The notes: generated by a model not told the origin, from the letters alone. Counted from the stretch's first letter, positions 31,363-39,739 are shown. The stretch: 64,000 nt of DNA from Clostridiales bacterium (GCA_012840355.1 DULN01000004.1:1-64000); one strand, 5' to 3'. Made by a program: numbers and translations.

Positions 31363-33144
31363 TTACGCTTTCAGGCGGGCTTCAAGCGCATTAAGCTCCT
31401 CGTGGAACTCTTTCGGCACGCGGTCGCCGATTTTCGCGTAGAACTCGCGGATGTCATTGACCTCGCCGAGCCATGTGTCGCGGTCGACATGCAGCAGCTC
31501 GCGCAGGGTATCGAGCGTGACGCCTTCGAGCCCTTCGATATTTATATCCTCGGGCCTCGGCAGGTACCCTATCGGCGACTCGACAGCGCCGACTTTGCCC
31601 TCGCAGCGGTCGAGTATCCACATAAGTACGCGCATGTTCTCGCCGAACCCCGGCCAGATGAAGTTGCCCTCGTCGTCTGTGCGGAACCAGTTGACGTGGA
31701 ATATCTTCGGCGGGTTCGCGATCTTCTTGCCCATGTCAAGCCAATGCCTAAAGTAGTCGCCCATATTATAGCCGCAGAACGGCAGCATCGCCATCGGGTC
31801 GCGGCGCACAACGCCAACCTGCCCAGCCGCAGCCGCGGTGGTCTCCGACGCCATTATCGAGCCGACGAACGCGCCGTGCTGCCAGCCGAACGACTGGTAT
31901 ACCAGCGGAGCGGTCTTCGCGCGGCGTCCGCCAAAGATGATAGCCGAGATCGGCACGCCATTGGGATTATGGAACTCAGGCGAAAGGCACGGGCAGTTCG
32001 TCGCCTTCGTGGTGAAGCGCGAGTTGGGATGCGCGCCGTAAGTAGACTTGTCCTTCTTGTCGTACTTGCTGCCGTCCCAAGGATTGCCTTTCCAGTCTAT
32101 CGCGTTCTTCGGCGGGTTATCGTTTAAGCCTTCCCACCAAACGGTGTTGGTGTCAAGGTCATGCACAACGTTCGTGAAGATCGTGTCGCGCTGGATCATC
32201 TTGAGCGCGTTGGGGTTCGATTTTTCGTTGGTGCCGGGCACAACGCCGAAGAAGCCGTTCTCGGGGTTGACCGCCCACAGCCTGCCGTCGGTGCCTACGC
32301 GCAGCCAAGCGATGTCGTCGCCGACCGTCCAGACTTTGTAACCCTTCTTTTTGTATACTTCGGGCGGGATCAGCATGGCGAGGTTGGTCTTGCCGCACGC
32401 CGACGGGAACGCGGCGCAGATGTACTTGACCTCGCCCTCGGGGTTCTCGATGCCGAGGATCAGCATGTGCTCGGCCATCCAGCCTTCCTTGCGCCCAAGG
32501 TAAGACGCAATGCGCAGCGCGAAGCACTTTTTGCCGAGCAGCACGTTTCCGCCGTAGCCCGAGTTGATGCTCCAAATCGTGTTATCCTCGGGGAAGTGGC
32601 AGATGTAGCGGTTCTCCTCGTCAAGGTCAGCCTTCGAGTGCAGCCCCTTGACAAAGTCGCCGTCCTCGCCGAGCGCCCTTGCAACCTCGTCGCCTATGCG
32701 GGTCATTATCGCCATGTTCAATACGACATATATCGAGTCGGTCAGCTCGATGCCTATTTTCGCGAACTCCGAGCCGACGATGCCCATCGAGTATGGTATA
32801 ACATACATCGTGCGGCCTCTCATGGAGCCGCGGAACAGCTTGCCGAGCTTTTCATAGCACTCCTCGGGGTCCATCCAGTTGTTGGTGGGTCCGGCGTCGT
32901 CTTTGTTCTTCGTGCAAATGAAAGTGCGGTGCTCGACACGCGCGACGTCGTTGAGCGCCGTGCGGTGCAGATAGCAGCCCGGCATCAGCTCTTGGTTGAG
33001 CTCGATTATTTCGCCCGACGCAATAGCTTCGCGGCGCAGGGCCTCTAGCTGCTCTTCGCTGCCGTCGATGTAGACAATGCGGTCAGGCATTGTCAGCGCA
33101 GCCATCTCGTCAATCCATTTTTTTGCCTTTTGATTTACGATCAT
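31363..33144 (-). CDS. pckG: Phosphoenolpyruvate carboxykinase (GTP)
   Basis: 593 aa, the usual size. It interconverts oxaloacetate plus GTP with PEP, CO2 and GDP. The GTP-type signature FPSACGKTNLAML (reactive Cys and P-loop), GDDIAWLRVGTDGRLWAVNPE, VVPGTN, and WKGNPWD are all present, and NANDGDPx-type ATP-PEPCK motifs are absent. In anaerobes that ferment via succinate it often works in the carboxylating direction. It has its own promoter and terminator. Confidence 0.96.
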   Translation of the reverse strand: MIVNQKAKKWIDEMAALTMPDRIVYIDGSEEQLEALRREAIASGEIIELNQELMPGCYLHRTALNDVARVEHRTFICTKNKDDAGPTNNWMDPEECYEKLGKLFRGSMRGRTMYVIPYSMGIVGSEFAKIGIELTDSIYVVLNMAIMTRIGDEVARALGEDGDFVKGLHSKADLDEENRYICHFPEDNTIWSINSGYGGNVLLGKKCFALRIASYLGRKEGWMAEHMLILGIENPEGEVKYICAAFPSACGKTNLAMLIPPEVYKKKGYKVWTVGDDIAWLRVGTDGRLWAVNPENGFFGVVPGTNEKSNPNALKMIQRDTIFTNVVHDLDTNTVWWEGLNDNPPKNAIDWKGNPWDGSKYDKKDKSTYGAHPNSRFTTKATNCPCLSPEFHNPNGVPISAIIFGGRRAKTAPLVYQSFGWQHGAFVGSIMASETTAAAAGQVGVVRRDPMAMLPFCGYNMGDYFRHWLDMGKKIANPPKIFHVNWFRTDDEGNFIWPGFGENMRVLMWILDRCEGKVGAVESPIGYLPRPEDINIEGLEGVTLDTLRELLHVDRDTWLGEVNDIREFYAKIGDRVPKEFHEELNALEARLKA

Positions 33145-33173
33145 GCTAGTCTCCGTTTCTGCAATTTTAGGCC

Positions 33174-33202
33174 ATTATACACGCTATCTATAATACCATC
33201 AA
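33174..33202 (-). promoter_or_regulatory. Promoter of pckG
   Basis: TTGATG (33197-33202), 17 bp, TATAAT (33174-33179). A CGGAGA site precedes the ATG. Confidence 0.7.
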
Positions 33203-33551
33203 TAATGCCAATTTGTATGAACAGGTTGTTACAATTATAGAAAGCATTTGCGAATTTTTCACAAAATTTGCAACCTTGCCGCCACTCATAATTCAAATTT
33301 TAGCCCGCGCGCGCAATTTTTTGCAAAATATCGGCATGAAAATGCAATATGACCACAAAAGTCCGTCATATTTTGCGAACCGTTACGGCGGCGGACGCCG
33401 GCGGGGCGCAATAATCGGGCGCCGCACCATGCACAAAAAAGCGGCCTTTCCTAATCTCCGCTTGGGCAAATATGCCCTATTATGAAAATTACTACAAGTG
33501 TGCTGTATATTGTTAATAATTCAGTCTTGTAGAATTTGGGCGAAGTGCCAA
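33203..33551. other. Intergenic region without a gene, with an inverted repeat
   Basis: Arms AATATGAC (33346-33353) and GTCATATT (33365-33372) form a perfect 8-bp repeat with an 11-nt core, within a larger pair TTGCAAAATAT / ATATTTTGC. No credible reading frame or known RNA. It may be an operator for pckG or the discoidin gene. Confidence 0.35.
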
Positions 33552-33580
33552 TTGCGGCAGGCTGGTTCTTGCTATATAAT
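33552..33580 (+). promoter_or_regulatory. Promoter of the fourth discoidin gene
   Basis: TTGCGG (33552-33557), 17 bp, TATAAT (33575-33580). The 11-mer GGCTGGTTCTT occurs twice, inside the spacer and just downstream of the -10, a possible operator pair. Confidence 0.6.
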
Positions 33581-33659
33581 ATAGGCTGGTTCTTTAATAA
33601 GCACCGAATCGACAGCGTACAGGCTTAAGACAAAATAAAAAGGAAAGGCGGAAACAAAC

Positions 33660-34382
33660 TTGAAAAAGCTCAGCATTATCGCACTTGCAATCTTCTTGCT
33701 TGTGTCTTTTACCACCGTCGCATTTGCCGCGTCGGAAGACCTCGCTACTGAGGCTGCCGGCAGGACGCTGCTCATCGACAAAGTTAAGCTCGACTCGATA
33801 GTCGGCACTCCAGGCTTCAACAACGAAGGCGCGGAGAACCTGTTCGACAACGATCCCGCTACCAAGTTCTGCACCAACCAGTTCCCGGCTGAGGTTACCT
33901 GGGAGCTTGACGGCGCTTACGTCGTCGACGCGGTCATCATCTGCACCGCTAACGACAACGCGCAGTACATGGGCAGGAACCCTGATCCTTGGAAGCTCTA
34001 CGGCTCCAACGACGGTTCCAACTACACCCTGATCCACGAGGGCAGCGCAAGCGACCTTGAGGACGTCAACTTTACATACTTCCTTATAAACATCAACAAC
34101 GACACCGCTTACTCGCACTACAAGCTCGAAATCCCCGCTGCCGAAGCTGCCGACGTCATGCAGATTTCGGAGTTCATCCTTGTCCAGAAGGATGGCGCGG
34201 TTGAGGCTCCCGCCGAAACTCCCGCTGAAGAGCCCGCAGCTGAAGAGCCTGCAGAAGCTCCGGCCGAACAGCCGCAGGTCATCGCGCCTGCTACTTCCGA
34301 CTTCGCGACCGTGGCTTCCTTTGCCGCTCTCGCGCTTGCCGGCGTAGTCGGCACGATCGCTTCGAAGAAGCGCAGCAAATAA
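33660..34382 (+). CDS. Secreted, C-terminally anchored protein with one discoidin-like domain (module A)
   Basis: 240 aa from TTG 33660 behind GGAAAGGCGG. The signal peptide spans about residues 1-23. A single module A (about 27-175) has TLLIDKVKLDSIVGTPGFN, NLFDNDPATKFCTNQFPAE, KLYGSNDGSNYTLIHEGSAS and HYKLEIPAAEAADVMQISE. A Pro/Ala/Glu linker, the APATSD box, a hydrophobic helix and a KKRSK tail complete a sorting-type anchor. It is the counterpart of the module-B-only protein at 17,069, encoded 14 kb away on the other strand. The likely role is surface carbohydrate binding. Confidence 0.82.
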   Translation: MKKLSIIALAIFLLVSFTTVAFAASEDLATEAAGRTLLIDKVKLDSIVGTPGFNNEGAENLFDNDPATKFCTNQFPAEVTWELDGAYVVDAVIICTANDNAQYMGRNPDPWKLYGSNDGSNYTLIHEGSASDLEDVNFTYFLININNDTAYSHYKLEIPAAEAADVMQISEFILVQKDGAVEAPAETPAEEPAAEEPAEAPAEQPQVIAPATSDFATVASFAALALAGVVGTIASKKRSK

Positions 34383-34464
34383 ATAAGTTTTATAGCAGCG
34401 TTATAATTAAGTTTTAAACCATAGCAAAGCTACGTTGTCGAGAGTTGCTTAGCCCATAAATAAA

Positions 34465-34500
34465 GCCGCCGCAACCGGTCACGGTGCGGCGGCATTTTTT
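34465..34500 (+). terminator. Terminator of the fourth discoidin gene
   Basis: Stem GCCGCCGCA / TGCGGCGGC with inner CCG / CGG, then six T. Confidence 0.8.
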
Positions 34501-34507
34501 GCGCCTA

Positions 34508-35524
34508 TTAGTTCTGCATCCCGCTCTTTAGTATCTCAAGCAGCTCTCGGTCGACGTTGAAGCCTTTGTACTGCTCGTACTTTGTGCCGGGACGGCCGTG
34601 CTCCACTATGCCGAACGAACCTTTGAAATTCCAAAGCGCATAGCCCCAGCCGAACTCCTTATAGACAGAGATTAGGTCAGCAAACCAGCGCAGCGCGATG
34701 TCGTTCGGAATCTTGTTATAGCAGCCGAACTCGCCAATGTGGACTTTGACGCCCTTCTTTTCTACCTCGCGCCACGGGTCGTAATAGCGGCGTAGTGTCT
34801 CGCGGTCGGCGTAGAAGCCCTCGGCTATCCTGCCGGGGTACTCGGGCATCTCGAACTTGTCCGCGCCGCGCGCCCACTCGGCTTTATAGTGCGTGAGCTG
34901 GAAAGGGAAGTAGCCGCGCCCGCTGTGTATAGCGCCGGCGTCTGCAAGCTCCGGTATCGCCGTGCCGCCGCCGTCGAACCCGTCGATGACTATCGGGCGG
35001 TTCGGGTCGACTTTGCGGATTTCGGCAATCGCGGCGCGGATGACCTTCTCATGGTCCTCACGCGTGCAGGGGTGCGTCGGCGGCTGGTTCGACGGCTCGT
35101 TGACAAGGTCGAAACTGAGCTTTTCGGCTGGTATGCCCTTGTAGCGCTCGGCGAACATCCGCCAGAGGAAATAAAAGCCCTCCTGCGCCTCGGCGTCGCG
35201 CCATAGGTTGTGCTTTTCGATATGCGGGCTGTTGACGCAGTATCCGGGTGCGCGGTGGATGTTTAAGCTTGCATGCAGCCCGAACGAGTTGCAAGCCTCG
35301 ATATACCGGTCTATGTACTCGAGTATCCGCTCGTCGGGGTGCATGTAGTCGAAGTCGCGCGTCCAGAAGCGGTAATCGGTAGGGATGCGCACGAAATTGA
35401 ATCCCTCGCTCGCCACAAACTCGAGCTCGCGAAGGTCCGGCTCCGCCGGCTCGGGCCGCCAGTCGGATTTCGCGAACATCCAGAGGAAGTTGAACCCGTA
35501 ATATTTCACTTCGCCATCCCCCAT
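34508..35524 (-). CDS. Glycoside hydrolase family 5 (cellulase-fold) enzyme
   Basis: 338 aa from ATG 35524. A TIM barrel with GFNFVRIPTDYRFW, SLNIHRAPGYCVNSP, LSFDLVNEPSNQP (acid/base Glu in NEP), VIDGFDGGG and VKVHIGEFGCYN (nucleophile Glu in GEFG). GH5 retaining enzymes cut beta-linked glucans, mannans or related chains. There is no signal peptide, so it acts in the cytoplasm, presumably on imported oligosaccharides. The promoter lies so close that the transcript leader would be only about 10 nt. A TTG two codons upstream is an alternative start. Confidence 0.9.
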   Translation of the reverse strand: MGDGEVKYYGFNFLWMFAKSDWRPEPAEPDLRELEFVASEGFNFVRIPTDYRFWTRDFDYMHPDERILEYIDRYIEACNSFGLHASLNIHRAPGYCVNSPHIEKHNLWRDAEAQEGFYFLWRMFAERYKGIPAEKLSFDLVNEPSNQPPTHPCTREDHEKVIRAAIAEIRKVDPNRPIVIDGFDGGGTAIPELADAGAIHSGRGYFPFQLTHYKAEWARGADKFEMPEYPGRIAEGFYADRETLRRYYDPWREVEKKGVKVHIGEFGCYNKIPNDIALRWFADLISVYKEFGWGYALWNFKGSFGIVEHGRPGTKYEQYKGFNVDRELLEILKSGMQN

Positions 35525-35541
35525 AAGCAAGGTTTACCAAG

Positions 35542-35570
35542 ATTATACCACCCGCATGGCAGAATTGCAA
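35542..35570 (-). promoter_or_regulatory. Promoter of the GH5 gene
   Basis: TTGCAA (35565-35570), 17 bp, TATAAT (35542-35547). The -10 ends 18 bp before the ATG, so the leader would be very short. Confidence 0.65.
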
Positions 35571-35723
35571 CAATTTGCTGCAAAATAAGGCTGCCCTCGC
35601 TGCATCCGTTGACGCAGGTTGCTATTATTGCTATCCTTAACAAGGGCGGATTGCGCCGTTACGCGTATCTCGCATTCTTGCGGCAGGTATGGTATAATCT
35701 GAAAAAAAGAGGAGGATACAAAG

Positions 35724-36548
35724 ATGAAACTTGGCATCGCGGCGCAGCTTTCGCACTCCTCGCCCGAAGAGTGGGCGAAAAAGCACAAAGAACTTGGGCT
35801 TTCGGCAGTGGTGTTCCCGCTCGACTACCGTGCGGATACAAAGCTCATCGACGCGTACGCAGAGGCGGCGCGCGGGGAGGGGCTTACCATTGCTGAGGTC
35901 GGCGCGTGGTGCAACCCCATTTCGCCCGACCCGGCACAGCGCACGAAAAACGTCGAGTATTGCGCGCGGCAGCTTGAGCTTGCTGACTATGTCGGCGCGC
36001 TATGCTGCGTCAACATTGCGGGCGCTGTGGGCGAGGTGTGGGACGGCGGCTACCGCGAAAACTATTTGCCCGAAACTTACGATGCTATCGTCGAAAGCGT
36101 GCGCAAAATAATCGATACGGCAAAGCCCCGCCGCGCGAAATATGCGCTTGAGACAATGCCTTGGATGTACCCGGACAGTCCGGAAAGCTACTTAAAGCTA
36201 ATTTCCGACATCGGCAGGCCCGAGCTTGGCGTTCATCTCGATATTGTCAACATGCTAAACTGCCCCGAGCGGTATTTTAATAACGCCGAGTTTACACGCC
36301 GCTGCTTTGAGCTTTTAGGGGACAAGGTGCTCTCCTGCCATCTCAAGGACACGGCGCTGCGCGGGCGGCTGACTATCTCGATTGAGGAGGCCTTCCCGGG
36401 CACCGGCGGGTTTGACATACCGGCATTTTTGCGCGCGGCTGAGGCGGCAAACCCCGAGATGCCGGTTATAATCGAGCACCTCTCGTCCGAGGGCGACTAT
36501 ATCCGCGCGGCAAAGTATGTCTTAGGGCTTATGAGCGAAATCCTCTAA
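35724..36548 (+). CDS. Sugar phosphate isomerase/epimerase (TIM barrel)
   Basis: 274 aa with an ideal AGAGGAGG site and an extended -10 (TGGTATAAT, 35,691-35,698) upstream. The xylose isomerase-like barrel has ALETMPWMYPDS, LGVHLDIVNMLN and VLSCHLKDTALRG, then PVIIEHLSSEGDYIRAA. The Glu, Asp and His in these segments are the usual metal ligands. It is divergent from the GH5 gene. Three other TIM barrels of this kind or related oxidoreductases are in the window. The substrate is unknown. Confidence 0.85.
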   Translation: MKLGIAAQLSHSSPEEWAKKHKELGLSAVVFPLDYRADTKLIDAYAEAARGEGLTIAEVGAWCNPISPDPAQRTKNVEYCARQLELADYVGALCCVNIAGAVGEVWDGGYRENYLPETYDAIVESVRKIIDTAKPRRAKYALETMPWMYPDSPESYLKLISDIGRPELGVHLDIVNMLNCPERYFNNAEFTRRCFELLGDKVLSCHLKDTALRGRLTISIEEAFPGTGGFDIPAFLRAAEAANPEMPVIIEHLSSEGDYIRAAKYVLGLMSEIL

Positions 36549-36550
36549 AC

Positions 36551-36590
36551 AAAAACCGCATGCCTTCCGTTTGGCATGCGGGTATTTTTC
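36551..36590. terminator. Bidirectional terminator
   Basis: Stem CCGCATGCC / GGCATGCGG with an 8-nt loop. A-tract left, T-tract right. It serves the convergent TIM-barrel and DtxR-like genes. Confidence 0.8.
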
Positions 36591-36592
36591 TT

Positions 36593-36967
36593 TTAGCATA
36601 GCCCTTGCTCGCATATGTGTTTTTTTATGGCTTCGAAGCTCTCAAAGCTCAGCACGTGCTCTATCCTGCAGGCGTCTTCAACTGCGATCTCTTCGTCGAC
36701 TCCGAGGTGTACAAGCCACTTCGAAAGGAGCGTGTGGCGCTCGTACATCCTCGTGGCGATTTCCTTCCCCTTCTCGGTGAGCTTTATAAAGCCGTCGGAA
36801 TCAACTTCTATATATCCGTTCTCACGGAGGTTTTTCATTGCCACGCTCACGCTGGGCTTTGAATACTCAAGCTCCGCCGCGATATCTATCGAACGCACCG
36901 ATCCCTTGCGTTTGGAGAGTATATAAATTGTCTCAAGATAGTTTTCCGCCGATTCCTGAATCTTCAA
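36593..36967 (-). CDS. DtxR/MntR family metal-dependent transcriptional regulator
   Basis: 124 aa. Winged helix (SIDIAAELEYSKPSVSVAMK) plus dimerisation domain (ATRMYERHTLLSKWLVHLGV, DACRIEHVLSFESFEAI); there is no SH3-like domain, as in MntR. The metal ligands look mixed: the DACRIEH segment has the Cys, Glu and His of DtxR (C102, E105, H106) where MntR has Glu at the Cys position. The N-terminal ligand is Asn (SAENYLE). Iron sensing is thus at least as likely as manganese. A palindrome in its own promoter suggests autorepression. GGAGGG precedes the start. Confidence 0.9.
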   Translation of the reverse strand: MKIQESAENYLETIYILSKRKGSVRSIDIAAELEYSKPSVSVAMKNLRENGYIEVDSDGFIKLTEKGKEIATRMYERHTLLSKWLVHLGVDEEIAVEDACRIEHVLSFESFEAIKKHICEQGLC

Positions 36968-37004
36968 TTTTGGCCCTCCTCGCGGCGATTTAGTGACTAC
37001 TTAT

Positions 37005-37033
37005 ATAATACCGCATTTTGCGATAAAATGCAA
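37005..37033 (-). promoter_or_regulatory. Promoter and operator of the DtxR-like gene
   Basis: TTGCAT (37028-37033), 17 bp, TATTAT (37005-37010). The palindrome GCATTTT / AAAATGC (37013-37031, 5-bp centre) fills the spacer and touches the -35. Confidence 0.7.
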
Positions 37034-37107
37034 ATCCATTTGATTAGTTGAGCTTATCTTACCCAAGCCGCCGCCCCGTTTACAAAGCCGTTGGTTTATG
37101 TTAGAAT

Positions 37108-37157
37108 ACAACTATTGGTTGTCAACGATTTCAACCTACGGTTGCGACAATGCAACC
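37108..37157 (+). promoter_or_regulatory. Cluster of overlapping CAAC/GTTG inverted repeats
   Basis: ACAAC-5-GTTGT (37108-37122), CAACC-3-GGTTG (37132-37144) and GGTTG-8-CAACC (37140-37157), about 75-125 bp upstream of the XRE gene. They could be operators or mutually exclusive hairpins. The start of the dispersed repeat (CCCAAGCCGCCGCC) occurs as a fragment at 37,062-37,076. Confidence 0.35.
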
Positions 37158-37231
37158 GATGTTCCCTTCATCCTGCGGCGCGCCGCATGTAAAATATAGC
37201 CGTAAAACACAGTCGGGAGCGTGATTGTAAC

Positions 37232-37612
37232 ATGTCACAATCGCTTGGAAGCAAAATCGCGGAGTATCGCAAAAATTTGGGGATGACCCAAGATGAACTC
37301 GCCGAAAAGCTCGGCGTCACGCCGCAGGCAGTATCAAAATGGGAAAACGACATATCCTGCCCGGACATAATGCTGCTGCCGAAAATCGCGCAGCTGCTCG
37401 GCACCACATGCGACGAGCTGCTCTCAAACGAACCGAAAAAAGACGCGGTGTTACTCCCCGCCGAAAAGCGCAGAGACATCGACGAGATGGTCATGCACAT
37501 CAGCGTCATCTCTGACAACGGCGACAAAGTGATCGTCAACCTTCCGGTTTCGCTTATTAAAGCGGCGCTGGAAATCGGCATGAACATTAGCCGGTGCGGC
37601 TGTTGTCAATAA
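37232..37612 (+). CDS. XRE family transcriptional regulator, probably truncated by a frameshift
   Basis: 126 aa. The N-terminal helix-turn-helix is standard: IAEYRKNLGMTQDELAEKLG, VTPQAVSKWENDISCPDIML, LPKIAQLLGTTCDELLS. The following part (VISDNGDKVIVNLPVSLIKA) starts the small C-terminal domain found in many clostridial XRE regulators, which normally ends in a strand like EVESADGDIVEI. Here the frame ends early in SRCGCCQ, while the missing end continues in the +1 frame. The transcription terminator lies only after that second piece. So the gene was probably longer. The DNA-binding part should still fold. Confidence 0.85.
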   Translation: MSQSLGSKIAEYRKNLGMTQDELAEKLGVTPQAVSKWENDISCPDIMLLPKIAQLLGTTCDELLSNEPKKDAVLLPAEKRRDIDEMVMHISVISDNGDKVIVNLPVSLIKAALEIGMNISRCGCCQ

Positions 37613-37769
37613 AACCGCGGGCGACGAGTTAAAGCTCAGCTCGATGCAGCTTTACAGGTTATTACGCGAGATACGCCGCGCAGAGCGGAAACTAAAGCGC
37701 AGGTTCGGCAAGATTGAGCTTGTCAGGGTCGAGTCGAGCGGCGGCGAGCTGGTGCAGATAATACTCTAG
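37590..37769 (+). pseudogene. Out-of-frame C-terminal tail of the XRE regulator
   Basis: Skipping one base near 37,589 gives 59 residues ending in RRFGKIELVRVESSGG and ELVQIIL. This matches the expected last strand pair of the regulator's C-terminal domain. The only in-frame start codon inside is ATG 37,644, with no ribosome binding site, so independent translation is doubtful. It may be a true frameshift, a programmed one, or a base error. Confidence 0.5.
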
Positions 37770-37786
37770 TGCTAACGCGAAAACAT

Positions 37787-37815
37787 GGGGAGGCTAGATA
37801 GCCTTCCCTTTTTTG
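37787..37815 (+). terminator. Terminator of the XRE gene
   Basis: Stem GGGGAGGCTA / TAGCCTTCCC with a 2-nt apex, then six T. It lies 17 bp after the stop of the out-of-frame tail and 174 bp after the premature stop. Confidence 0.75.
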
Positions 37816-37817
37816 TT

Positions 37818-38684
37818 TTAGCAAAGCATTACGGAGTTCGGGTCGTGCGACCCGTATCGCTTTGCGGCAAGCGACACCCCGCCCTTCCCCGCCGTGCGGC
37901 TTGCGTAGCAGTACACGCAGCCTGCGGGGCATGTGTCGTACGTGCCGATGTCGACGCTCTGGCAGCATCCGCAGCCCAGACGCTGGTTTTTGTCGCGCGC
38001 CGCCGATATTCTGCGGCCGGTTATAAGCTCAATCCGCGCGGGGTCCACGCACGAGGCGCGCCCGATGCCAAATCTCGTAAAATCCCTGCCCTCGCAGCAC
38101 GCGACCGCACGCAGCCCGTATGCACGCGCCGCCTTGCCGATCGACGCCGCGATCTCGTCCATTTCGCTTTCGGTGGGCGGCCAAAACGGCGCGCGCTTTA
38201 GCTTTGCGTACGGGTCGACAAAGCTCACCGTAACGGTGTCTGTGTACGGCGCGAGCAGCTCGCAAAGCTTTATAAACTCCGCGCGGTGGTAACCGGAGCT
38301 TATGCCGTCAGCGAGCAGTATCGGGTCATAGCGCCAGACTACCCGCTCCCGCCCTAGCCGCTGCGCCAGCCGCGCGAAAGTCCGCGCGATTTCCCTCTTG
38401 TCGCGCATTCCCGGCTCAATCCCTTTGCCGTATGGGGTAAGCGTGAACTGAAAATAGTATGCATACCCGTGCGAGTCGAGCAAATCGAGCTTGGGCAGGA
38501 AGTTTTCTGGGTCCTTGGTCCAAAACACGAAGCAGTCGACATCTGCCGGCAAAAGGCTGACACGTCTTACCTGCAAGGCGTTCATCGGGTTTTTCACGAG
38601 CGCGTAGCCGTCAAGAAGGCGGCGCTCAAACCACTCGCCGTACCAGCGGGGCAGGTCGGTCCGCCGCGATGCTGAAACTATCAT
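37818..38684 (-). CDS. DUF1848 family protein with a Cys-rich (Fe-S) site
   Basis: 288 aa. It opens IVSASRRTDLPRWYGEWF, with FWTKDPENFLPKLDLL, YYFQFTLTPYGKGIEP, WRYDPILLADGISSGYH and FVDPYAKL, all typical of DUF1848. The C-terminal part has LGCGCCQSVDIGTYDTCPAG followed by CVYCYA, a CxxxCxxC arrangement that recalls radical-SAM or other iron-sulphur proteins. Function is not established. It starts 24 bp after the sialidase-like gene and is probably cotranscribed with it. Confidence 0.85.
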   Translation of the reverse strand: MIVSASRRTDLPRWYGEWFERRLLDGYALVKNPMNALQVRRVSLLPADVDCFVFWTKDPENFLPKLDLLDSHGYAYYFQFTLTPYGKGIEPGMRDKREIARTFARLAQRLGRERVVWRYDPILLADGISSGYHRAEFIKLCELLAPYTDTVTVSFVDPYAKLKRAPFWPPTESEMDEIAASIGKAARAYGLRAVACCEGRDFTRFGIGRASCVDPARIELITGRRISAARDKNQRLGCGCCQSVDIGTYDTCPAGCVYCYASRTAGKGGVSLAAKRYGSHDPNSVMLC

Positions 38685-38708
38685 GCTGCAGCCTCCCGCG
38701 CGCTGGGC

Positions 38709-39719
38709 TTATTCATACTCAAGCTCCGCATTGACGTATGCGATATTTTGGCGCTTGTGTGTGTATGTGATATGCAGCGCTCTCCCCTCGGCTATCACAG
38801 CGGGGTACGAAAACTCGCAGTCCGGCTCCGTCTCAAGGTCGCAAAGCTTCTCCCAGCTTTCTCCGTTGTCAAGCGAGCAGAGCAGCGAAAGAGGGGTGCG
38901 CTTGCCCCAGTTTTGCCCGACGGGGTTGCAGCACAGAACCACTGCGCCGCCCGGGAGCAGCGCGCAGTCCAGCCCGCTGTTGTTGTTCGGCACTTCGGTC
39001 GGTCGCGCTGGCTCCCATGTGCGCCCGTAGTCTTCCGACACCGTGCGGTAGACATAGCCGAACGCCGAGCGCGCAAGCATATAGACCCGCCCGGGCTTGC
39101 CCGGGTCCTCCCACGCCGAGGGCTGGATTAGCCCGTCGGAGTCGGGCAAAAGCTCATCCTTCAGTTTTATCAGCCTGCCTTCCGCATAAAACGGTATCGG
39201 CTCCGAAAGCTGCCATTCTCCGCTACCCGCGGGTAGAATGTCCGCGTATATCTGCCAGCGGCGCCGGGTATCCTCTACCGAGCACGGCGCGAGCAGGTCG
39301 CCGTTTGAAAGCCTCACTGGCTTGTTTTTCACCGGGCCGCGCGGGAAATTGTCGCCGGGCACAAGCTCGGCGGGCTCGTCCCATACCTTCCCGTCGCGGC
39401 TGCGCGTTATCATCGTATGCCAAGCGCGCGGCGACGTGCCTTTTTTATAAAAAAGGGCTAGCTCTTCGCCGTCGGAGTAAAGCACCGGGTTCCAGTGGGG
39501 GACTCCGTCGTCTGGCGACACGGGGATTGGCTCCGACCAACCGCAGCCGTCACGCGACGATACCCAGATTCGCACGTCAGGCTTGCCCTCGCCGGCGCCG
39601 CCGAACCAAGCGGCAAAAATCCTGCCGCCGTACCGCGCGATAGTGGAAGCATGCACTGAGCTAAAAGGTACGGCGCCAAGCTCGAATACAAACTCGCGCC
39701 GCAGGATTTTGATTTTCAT
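38709..39719 (-). CDS. Sialidase-like BNR-repeat protein (predicted neuraminidase, beta-propeller)
   Basis: 336 aa, no signal peptide. Asp-box (BNR) repeats recur around the propeller: SRDGCGWSEP, SRDGKVWDEP, SEDYGRTWEP and SLDNGESWEK. Other family sequence includes GGRIFAAWFGG, LSNGDLLAPCSVED and GLIQPSAWED. The arginine triad of true sialidases is not obvious by eye. Cytoplasmic members of this group may act on non-sialic sugars, for example as rhamnosidases or lyases. With the fucosidase and ManA nearby it fits host-glycan or plant-glycan use. DUF1848 follows in the same unit. Confidence 0.82.
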   Translation of the reverse strand: MKIKILRREFVFELGAVPFSSVHASTIARYGGRIFAAWFGGAGEGKPDVRIWVSSRDGCGWSEPIPVSPDDGVPHWNPVLYSDGEELALFYKKGTSPRAWHTMITRSRDGKVWDEPAELVPGDNFPRGPVKNKPVRLSNGDLLAPCSVEDTRRRWQIYADILPAGSGEWQLSEPIPFYAEGRLIKLKDELLPDSDGLIQPSAWEDPGKPGRVYMLARSAFGYVYRTVSEDYGRTWEPARPTEVPNNNSGLDCALLPGGAVVLCCNPVGQNWGKRTPLSLLCSLDNGESWEKLCDLETEPDCEFSYPAVIAEGRALHITYTHKRQNIAYVNAELEYE

Positions 39720-39739
39720 GCCGGTTTCACCTCTACTTT

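Noticed and set aside
37644..37769. Independent 41-residue gene after the XRE regulator
   Set aside because: No ribosome binding site, and its sequence reads as the missing end of the regulator, so it is treated as a frameshifted tail.
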